NCBI RefSeq assembly: GCF_050337105.1
Contig: NZ_JAKJSQ010000014.1
Location: forward strand, 1 to 64,000
Source: Aliivibrio_A kagoshimensis
GTDB lineage: Bacteria; Pseudomonadota; Gammaproteobacteria; Enterobacterales; Vibrionaceae
Length of the DNA: 64,000 nt
Reading direction: 5' to 3'
Shown: positions 58,442-64,000 of the stretch, piece by piece
Layout: each line of letters begins with the position of its first letter
Numbering within the stretch: the first letter of the stretch is position 1
The notes under the pieces: model-generated
Database searches by the model: none
Told to the model about the DNA's origin: nothing
What the model saw: only the letters and a program-made list of their open reading frames with translations
Position numbers and translations under genes: made by a program

Positions 58442-59389
58442 ATGATCAAACTCGGCATTGTAATGGACCCAATTTCATCCATTAATATCAAAAAAGACTC
58501 GAGCTTCGCTATGATGATGGAAGCGCAACGACGCGGTTGGGAAATTCATTATATGGAGATGGCTGACCTCCACTTGGATCAAGGCAAAGCAATTGCTGAC
58601 ACCAAAGTTGTCACATTGACAGAAGACCCAAACGGCTGGTATGAATTCACTTCTGAGCAGACGATCGCCCTCTCTGATCTTGATGCGGTTCTAATGCGTA
58701 AAGATCCCCCTTTTGATACCGAATACATCTACGCAACCTATATTTTAGAACGTGCTGAAATGGAAGGGGCACTGATTGTCAACAAACCGCAGAGTCTACG
58801 TGATTGCAATGAGAAACTATTTACAGCCTGGTTTCCAGAGCTAACTCCAACCACCATTGTGACCCGCAAAGCGGAAAAAATTAAAGCGTTTCGTGAGCAG
58901 CATGGTGACATTATTTTAAAACCGCTTGATGGTATGGGGGGAGCCTCTATTTTCCGCGTCAAAGCAGGTGACCCCAATGTCTCCGTCATCATAGAGACGT
59001 TAACTAACCACGGGCAAAACTACTGCATGGCGCAGACATTTGTTCCTGATATCACCAATGGCGATAAACGTATTCTTGTGGTGGACGGCGAGCCGATGCC
59101 TTACTGCTTAGCACGAATTCCAGCCGAAGGGGAAACCCGTGGTAACTTGGCGGCAGGTGGTCGAGGTGTGGCGCAAGCAATTAGTGATACAGATAGAATG
59201 ATAGCTGAAACAGTTGCACCTATACTCAAAGAGAAAGGGCTGATTTTTGTTGGTCTCGATGTCATTGGTGACAAGCTTACTGAGATCAACGTGACGAGCC
59301 CAACTTGTATTCGAGAGATTGAAGCCGCGTTTGATATTTCAATCACTGGTAAATTAATGGATGCGATAGCGCGTCGAATTAAACAGTAA
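58442..59389 (+). CDS. gshB: Glutathione synthetase
   Basis: GshB joins glycine to gamma-glutamylcysteine. The 315-residue ATP-grasp protein begins KLGIVMDPISSINIKKDSSFAMM, has VLMRKDPPFDTEYIYAT, the ATP-binding IILKPLDGMGGASIFR near residue 158, and the metal-binding FVGLDVIGDKLTEINVTSPTCIREIE near 270-295. It is cotranscribed with rsmE and yqgE, with short gaps. Confidence 0.97.
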   Translation: MIKLGIVMDPISSINIKKDSSFAMMMEAQRRGWEIHYMEMADLHLDQGKAIADTKVVTLTEDPNGWYEFTSEQTIALSDLDAVLMRKDPPFDTEYIYATYILERAEMEGALIVNKPQSLRDCNEKLFTAWFPELTPTTIVTRKAEKIKAFREQHGDIILKPLDGMGGASIFRVKAGDPNVSVIIETLTNHGQNYCMAQTFVPDITNGDKRILVVDGEPMPYCLARIPAEGETRGNLAAGGRGVAQAISDTDRMIAETVAPILKEKGLIFVGLDVIGDKLTEINVTSPTCIREIEAAFDISITGKLMDAIARRIKQ

Positions 59390-59404
59390 CTATCGAGGGC
59401 CGAC

Positions 59405-59968
59405 ATGGATCTTAGAAATCATTTTCTTGTAGCAATGCCGACGATGAAAGACCCATTCTTTCAGAGAAGCGTTGTGTACATCTGTGAACATGACGAAGAG
59501 GGGGCGATGGGGTTATTAATCAATCAACCTATCGATATCTCAGTTGAGAACATGTTGGAACAGATTGAAGTTAATCGCGAGCTGCCACTGGAAAAACAGA
59601 GCAGCTTAAAGCAACCCGTGCTCAATGGCGGACCCGTTTCAGATGATCGTGGTTTTGTTCTGCATATCCACAAAGACAAATATGCCTCAAGCTTGGATAT
59701 GACCGATCAACTCTCAGTCACTACCTCTAAAGATATTCTTGCGATTCTAGGCACGAATGACCAACCTGAAAAGTTCTTGGTTACGCTTGGCTATTCAGGT
59801 TGGGACGCCGGGCAGCTAGAGAAAGAGTTAACCAATAATACTTGGCTAACCATCGAAGCCGACCCGAGTGTTATTTTTGATACCCCCATTAATGAGCGCT
59901 GGCAAAAAGCAGTGCAACAACTGGGCATTGACGTGGCCAATCTTTCTAGCGATGTGGGCCACTCTTAA
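59405..59968 (+). CDS. yqgE: UPF0301 (DUF179) protein YqgE
   Basis: YqgE is a 187-residue cytoplasmic protein of the widespread DUF179 family with unknown function. It shows the family pattern NHFLVAMPTMKDPFFQRSVVYICEHDEEGAMGLLINQP, VLNGGPVSDDRGFVLH and LGYSGWDAGQLEKEL. It lies between gshB and ruvX (15 and 12 bases), the conserved order. Confidence 0.95.
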   Translation: MDLRNHFLVAMPTMKDPFFQRSVVYICEHDEEGAMGLLINQPIDISVENMLEQIEVNRELPLEKQSSLKQPVLNGGPVSDDRGFVLHIHKDKYASSLDMTDQLSVTTSKDILAILGTNDQPEKFLVTLGYSGWDAGQLEKELTNNTWLTIEADPSVIFDTPINERWQKAVQQLGIDVANLSSDVGHS

Positions 59969-59980
59969 TATGAGAGCACT

Positions 59981-60409
59981 ATGACAAAAACACGCACTAT
60001 TCTTGCCTTCGACTTTGGAACTAAAAGTATTGGTTCGGCCGTTGGTCAAGAGGTTACGGGAACCGCTGGCCCTTTAAAAGCGTTTAAAGCCAATGATGGG
60101 GTTCCAAACTGGAGTGATATTGAGGCCATATTAAAAGAGTGGAATCCCGATCTGATTGTAGTCGGTTTACCACTCGATTTAGAAGGAAAAGCGCTAGAGG
60201 CCATTACACCAAGAGCAAAGAAGTTTGCTAATCGCCTACATGGTCGATTTGGTTTCCCCGTTGAACTTCACGATGAAAGACTCTCCACGGTGGAAGCGAA
60301 ATCAGAGCTGTTTGAATTTGGCGGTTACAAAAAACTCACCAAAGGCAATGTCGACTGTCAATCTGCGGTAATCATACTAGAGAGCTGGTTCGAATCTCAG
60401 TGGGCCTAA
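59981..60409 (+). CDS. ruvX: Putative pre-16S rRNA nuclease YqgF (RuvX)
   Basis: YqgF is an RNase H-like nuclease implicated in final maturation of the 16S rRNA 5' end. The 142-residue product has the first catalytic Asp in ILAFDFGTKSIGSAVGQ, the second acidic motif PDLIVVGLPLDLEG and HDERLSTVEAKSEL near residue 97, with a C-terminal VDCQSAVIILESWF carrying the last Asp. It ends the rsmE-gshB-yqgE-ruvX operon. In many relatives pilU follows; here a csp gene intervenes. Confidence 0.95.
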   Translation: MTKTRTILAFDFGTKSIGSAVGQEVTGTAGPLKAFKANDGVPNWSDIEAILKEWNPDLIVVGLPLDLEGKALEAITPRAKKFANRLHGRFGFPVELHDERLSTVEAKSELFEFGGYKKLTKGNVDCQSAVIILESWFESQWA

Positions 60410-60436
60410 GCGAATAGAGACCAACGAAAAACAAAA

Positions 60437-60470
60437 CATCCCGATAATCATAATGACTATCGGGATGTTT
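60437..60470 (+). terminator. Terminator of ruvX
   Basis: CATCCCGATA and TATCGGGATG form a 10-bp stem with an 11-base loop, followed by TTTAT. The A-run before it may help termination in the other direction. Confidence 0.72.
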
Positions 60471-60494
60471 ATATCTGATGTTCATACGCCAGAT

Positions 60495-60523
60495 ACAAAA
60501 AATGCCGGCTATGCCGACATTTT
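60495..60523 (-). terminator. Terminator of the csp gene
   Basis: On the minus strand AATGTCGGC and GCCGGCATT form a 9-bp stem (one G-U pair) with loop ATA, followed by a run of six T. The G-U pair would be a C-A mismatch on plus, so it is specific to minus transcription. Confidence 0.82.
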
Positions 60524-60549
60524 GTTATTCTAAGAATTAAATCTTAAAA

Positions 60550-60759
60550 TTAAAGAGCTACAACGTTTGCAGCTTGTGGGCCTTTCTGGCCTTGTTCTAC
60601 TTCAAAAGACACTTTTTGGCCTTCAGCAAGAGTTTTGAAACCCTCAGAAGCGATTGCACGGAAATGTACGAATACGTCAGCGCCGCCGTTGTCTTGAGTG
60701 ATGAAACCGAAACCTTTCTCTTCGTTAAACCACTTAACGATACCAGTTGATTTAGACAT
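60550..60759 (-). CDS. Cold-shock family protein (CspA/CspE-like)
   Basis: Cold-shock proteins bind single-stranded RNA and melt secondary structure. The 69-residue product is a single OB-fold cold-shock domain with the RNP1 motif KGFGFITQ and the RNP2 motif VFVHFRAI. Which paralogue (CspA, CspC or CspE-like) cannot be told. The ATG has GGAG six bases upstream; the apparent longer frame opens with TTG. A 283-base upstream gap could hold the long leader typical of cold-inducible csp genes, with a TATAAT near 60909, but no -35 is clear. Confidence 0.92.
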
Positions 60760-61042
60760 GAATGTCTCCAATTTTTCAATAAAATAATTCGCAATATTGC
60801 GTTTTAGCCAGTAATAGAATTATTTATGTGACGATTACTATGATTGGAAAGCTTCATAACAACGGACTAAATTAACAGTACATCGAAGGTTTTCTAAAAC
60901 ATTATAATGTTGCATATAAACAAGGTCTGTATTGCAGGCACGAGACGTATGCTATCACAATCATTGCCCAAGAATAGCTTTTTTTCATGTTTTTTTTAAA
61001 AAACCATATGATCCTTTAGTGATAGAGATACTTTGCCAGCCA

Positions 61043-62149
61043 TTAATCCATATCAACCTCAATATTATCAAGGCTTCCAGTGCTATATCCGTCGCCTTTT
61101 TTGCTTTTTAGCATTAAACGTAAATCATTAGCTGAATCTGCACTGTGTAGGGCATCTTGCTCTCTGATTTTCCCCGCCATAGTTAGCTCAAAGAGCGATT
61201 GTTCAAACGTTATCATGCCCGCTTCAGTTGATTTAGCCATGGTCGGCTTTAATTCATTCAAATCCCCTTTACGTATCAATTCTGACACTCTAGGAGTGTT
61301 GAGCAACAACTCAAATGCCGCATGCCGCCCTTTCCCGTTTGCATCAACAATTAACTGTTGGGCAATCACCCCTTTTAGATTTAATGAAAGATCAAACAGA
61401 AACTGTTCTCGGCTATCTTTAGGCACTAAATGTAAAATACGTTCCAAAGCTTGATTGGCATTATTGGCATGCAGAGTCGCCATACAGAGATGCCCCGTTT
61501 CCGCGAATGTCATCGCAAACTCCATGGTCTCTTGACTACGGATCTCCCCTATCAGAATCATATCTGGAGCTTGTCGCAATGAGTTTTTCAGTGCCACTTC
61601 ATAGCTCTCAGTATCCAAACCAACCTCTCGCTGAGTCACAATGCAATTATGGTGTGGGTGCACAAACTCAATCGGGTCTTCGACGGTCAAAATATGTCCA
61701 CTGCAGGTCTGATTGCGATACCCCGTCATTGCAGCCATCGAGGTCGACTTACCAGAGCCCGTCGCCCCGACCACTAAAATTAGTCCCCTTTTAGCAACCG
61801 CTAACTCTTGCATCACCTTAGGGAGCTGCAACTCATCCATGCTAGGGATCTGCGTCTCAATTTTTCGAATCACAGCGCCCGGTTGCTCGCGTTGCCAAAA
61901 GGCACTGACTCGAAAGCGGCCAAACTCCTCAACCAAGGCAAAATTAGCCTCTAAGGTACGGTGAAACTCCTGCGAGCGATCGCTATCCATCATCTGTGAA
62001 AGTAGGGTCTCAACATCGGCTTTATTCAGCGTTGCCCCTACAGGTTTCAGTCCACCGTCCACTTTTAATAAACAAGGGGAATCCACTGTAATGTAAAGGT
62101 CTGAAGCCTTATCACTCTGCATTCGCTTTAACAGTTCAACTAACATCAT
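61043..62149 (-). CDS. pilU: Twitching motility ATPase PilU
   Basis: PilU is a type IV pilus retraction ATPase that assists PilT. The 368-residue protein has a PAS-like N-terminal domain and the secretion ATPase core with Walker A GATGSGKS at about 128-135, an Asp box region ILTVEDPIEFVHPH, Walker B DMILIGEIRSQETME and the His box TGHLCMATLHANNANQALERIL. It follows pilT by 12 bases. pilU is more divergent at its C-terminus than PilT, ending in an acidic tail. Confidence 0.95.
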   Translation of the reverse strand: MMLVELLKRMQSDKASDLYITVDSPCLLKVDGGLKPVGATLNKADVETLLSQMMDSDRSQEFHRTLEANFALVEEFGRFRVSAFWQREQPGAVIRKIETQIPSMDELQLPKVMQELAVAKRGLILVVGATGSGKSTSMAAMTGYRNQTCSGHILTVEDPIEFVHPHHNCIVTQREVGLDTESYEVALKNSLRQAPDMILIGEIRSQETMEFAMTFAETGHLCMATLHANNANQALERILHLVPKDSREQFLFDLSLNLKGVIAQQLIVDANGKGRHAAFELLLNTPRVSELIRKGDLNELKPTMAKSTEAGMITFEQSLFELTMAGKIREQDALHSADSANDLRLMLKSKKGDGYSTGSLDNIEVDMD

Positions 62150-62161
62150 ACTGTTCCTCCT

Positions 62162-63202
62162 CTAAAATCCGAGCTTCGCTGTTAGATCAATTTTTGTGCT
62201 CACCTCTTGCTGGTCAACAATACCTTGGCTCAGAAGTTTATTGGCTCCTTGCTCTAACGTTTGCATTCCGCTGGCAACACCAGTCTGAATAATCGAATTC
62301 ATTTGCGGTACTTTATCTTCTCGGATCAAGTTACGAATCGCAGGATTGGCTATCATAATTTCATGACAAGCAACTCGTCCTGCTCCTATTCGTTTTAACA
62401 GGGTTTGGGCGACAACCGCTTTTAAAGACTCTGAAAGCATTGAGCGCACCATAGACTTATCATTACCAGGAAAGACATCAATAATTCGGTCTATGGTTTT
62501 CGCCGCTGAACTGGTATGCAAGGTTCCAAACACCAGATGCCCTGTTTCTGCAGCGGTTAATGCAAGACTAATGGTCTCTTGATCGCGTAACTCCCCCACC
62601 AAAATCACATCAGGGTCTTCTCGAAGGGCTGATCGAAGAGCCGCACCAAATGTGTGCGTGTCTCGGTGAACTTCTCGTTGATTAATCAAACACTTCTTAT
62701 TCTGATGAACAAATTCAATGGGGTCTTCGATGGTCAGAATATGTTTATTGGTATGCTCATTAATGTAATCGACCATCGCCGCTAATGTCGTTGATTTACC
62801 TGATCCGGTCGGACCTGTGATTAAAACTAATCCTTTTTGATAACCGGCAATTTGAGTAAACACTTCAGGTGCTAATAGCTGGTCCAAGGTAGGGATAACC
62901 ATAGGAATGGTTCTAAAAACAGCAGCACAGCCTCGTGACTGATTAAAGGCGTTAACCCTAAAGCGACCTACCGAAGGAAGTTCGAATGAAAAATCGACCT
63001 CTAACTTCTCTTCAAATTCGCTTCTTTGCGCATCATTCATGATATCAAAGACTAAACGGTGTACGTCTGAGTGAGAAAATGGTGGTAAAGTTAACTTTCT
63101 CACATCACCATCGACTCTCACCATTGGGGGAACCCCTGCTGAGAGATGTAGATCTGATGCATTTTGTTTTACACTGAAGTCCAGAAGTTCGGTGATATCC
63201 AT
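62162..63202 (-). CDS. pilT: Type IV pilus retraction ATPase PilT
   Basis: PilT is the hexameric motor that depolymerises type IV pili, powering twitching and DNA uptake. The 346-residue protein has Walker A GPTGSGKST at 130-138, Asp box ILTIEDPIEFVHQNK, Walker B DVILVGELRDQET, His box TGHLVFGTLHTSSAAKTIDRIID and the C-terminal AIRNLIREDK (AIRNLIRE) motif essential for retraction. It is divergent from yggS. pilT-pilU lie next to yggS and proC in many gammaproteobacteria. Confidence 0.97.
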   Translation of the reverse strand: MDITELLDFSVKQNASDLHLSAGVPPMVRVDGDVRKLTLPPFSHSDVHRLVFDIMNDAQRSEFEEKLEVDFSFELPSVGRFRVNAFNQSRGCAAVFRTIPMVIPTLDQLLAPEVFTQIAGYQKGLVLITGPTGSGKSTTLAAMVDYINEHTNKHILTIEDPIEFVHQNKKCLINQREVHRDTHTFGAALRSALREDPDVILVGELRDQETISLALTAAETGHLVFGTLHTSSAAKTIDRIIDVFPGNDKSMVRSMLSESLKAVVAQTLLKRIGAGRVACHEIMIANPAIRNLIREDKVPQMNSIIQTGVASGMQTLEQGANKLLSQGIVDQQEVSTKIDLTAKLGF

Positions 63203-63225
63203 AAAGAGTCCTTAAAAAAGCCATT

Positions 63226-63933
63226 ATGACTAGTATCAAACAAAATCTTAACAACGTCATTAATCAAGTTCATGAAATTGAGAAAAAGTGCGGCAGAGCA
63301 ATCAATGACGTACAGGTTTTAGCCGTGAGCAAAACCAAACCTATCGAAGCCTTAGTCACAGCGCTTGAAGCTGGACAACTCGCTTTCGGAGAGAATTACG
63401 TTCAAGAGGGGGTTGATAAAATTCACTATTTTAATCAGCAGCACCCAGAACAAGACATCACTTGGCACTTTATCGGCCCCATTCAGTCAAATAAAACCAA
63501 ACTGATTGCAGAAAATTTTTCTTGGGTGCACACCATAGAGCGAGTAAAAATAGCTCAGCGCCTAAATAACCAACGTGCAGAGCATTTACCGCCACTGCAA
63601 GTACTAATACAAGTCAACATCAGCGGTGAAGAGAGTAAATCTGGTGTAACTGAAGAACAGGTGTTATCTCTGGCTCAGGGTATCAGTGAGATGCCAAATC
63701 TACAGCTGCGTGGACTCATGGCGATCCCAGAGAATGTCTCTGATTATCAGCAACAGCTTGTTTCATTTGTTGCTTTATCAAAATTGCAAAACCGGTTACA
63801 ACAGCAGTTCGAAAATATTGATACCCTCTCTATCGGCATGAGTGGCGATATGGAAGCCGCAATTGAAGCGGGTTCAACCATGGTAAGAATTGGCACGGCA
63901 ATATTTGGTGCGAGAGACTATTCAAACCAGTAA
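63226..63933 (+). CDS. yggS: PLP homeostasis protein YggS
   Basis: YggS binds pyridoxal 5'-phosphate and maintains its balance. The 235-residue protein is a single alanine-racemase-like barrel with the PLP-binding Lys36 in VLAVSKTKPIEAL, GENYVQEGVDKI, WHFIGPIQSNKTK, and the C-terminal SIGMSGDMEAAIEAGSTMVRIGTAIFG phosphate-binding segment. It is divergent from pilT with a 23-base gap and precedes proC. Confidence 0.96.
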   Translation: MTSIKQNLNNVINQVHEIEKKCGRAINDVQVLAVSKTKPIEALVTALEAGQLAFGENYVQEGVDKIHYFNQQHPEQDITWHFIGPIQSNKTKLIAENFSWVHTIERVKIAQRLNNQRAEHLPPLQVLIQVNISGEESKSGVTEEQVLSLAQGISEMPNLQLRGLMAIPENVSDYQQQLVSFVALSKLQNRLQQQFENIDTLSIGMSGDMEAAIEAGSTMVRIGTAIFGARDYSNQ

Positions 63934-63982
63934 CATACTGCCATTACTAATCTTTTAGTTAATTAAATATACAGGGATTGAG

Positions 63983-64000
63983 ATGGAACATCGTAAAATA
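63983..64000 (+). CDS. proC: Pyrroline-5-carboxylate reductase, first six codons (partial)
   Basis: The window ends six codons into an open frame, MEHRKI, with AGGGA upstream of the ATG. Position after yggS and the match to Vibrio ProC N-termini suggest proC, which makes proline from pyrroline-5-carboxylate. Almost all of the gene lies outside the window. Confidence 0.55.

Noticed and set aside
1..64000. Possible mobile elements, integrons, prophage or defence genes
   Set aside because: No transposase, integrase, attachment repeat, CRISPR repeat or restriction gene could be found; almost every base is explained by core genes.

Overview
This window is a 64 kb stretch of chromosomal housekeeping DNA from a gammaproteobacterium, most likely a member of the Vibrionaceae. 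The evidence is the gene order (tRNA Ser/Arg cluster-csrA-alaS-recA-pncC-mutS-rpoS-nlpD-pcm-surE-truD-ispF-ispD-ftsB-eno-pyrG-mazG-relA-rlmD-barA, then acpS to rpoE, nadB, the ubiquinone and 6S RNA block, serA, argP/argO, mscS, fbaA-pgk-epd-tkt, metK and pilU-pilT-yggS) together with protein sequences close to Vibrio versions remembered from the literature. Base composition looks like low-to-mid 40s percent GC by eye; it was not computed. I see no insertion sequence, integrase, prophage, CRISPR array or restriction system.

Layout. 1-1087: seven tRNA genes on the minus strand (five identical tRNA-Arg(ACG), two identical tRNA-Ser(GCT)) with one strong promoter and one terminator. 1248-6229: csrA, alaS, recA and pncC, all minus, with a LexA box in the recA promoter. 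6338-8896: mutS on plus, converging on 8947-22697, a long minus-strand run from rlmD down to rpoS (ribosomal RNA methylation, (p)ppGpp synthesis, NTP clean-up, CTP synthesis, enolase, cell division, isoprenoid precursors, tRNA pseudouridylation, nucleotidase, protein repair, amidase activator, stationary-phase sigma). 22882-25683: the hybrid sensor kinase BarA, which acts through UvrY/GacA and the Csr small RNAs on CsrA, encoded at the other end of this segment. 25711-34734: one tight minus-strand series rpoE-rseABC-lepA-lepB-rnc-era-recO-pdxJ-acpS. 34977-41483: nadB, sdhE-ygfX, ygfZ and ygfB-ubiH-ubiI. 41803-45180: zapA-6S RNA-fau-rpiA-serA on plus. 45215-49511: an unrecognised lipoprotein, a SIMPL protein, the divergent argP/argO pair, a YbaK-like deacylase and mscS. 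49787-55407: central carbon genes tkt, epd, pgk, fbaA. 55829-60409: metK, sprT, rsmE, gshB, yqgE, ruvX on plus. 60550-64000: a cold-shock protein, twitching ATPases pilU/pilT, yggS and the first codons of proC.

No undescribed system is evident. The more interesting signals are absences and small structures: recX and lysC are missing beside recA/alaS/csrA, pepP is missing from ygfB-ubiH, and endA/dns is missing between sprT and rsmE; a csp gene sits between ruvX and pilU. Unexplained structures are an inverted repeat between alaS and csrA, a stem-loop in the serA leader, and a mirror-image pair of 11-bp promoter-like elements between tkt and metK. Start codons were moved inward from the longest open frame wherever a Shine-Dalgarno sequence or family alignment supported it; these choices are noted per gene.
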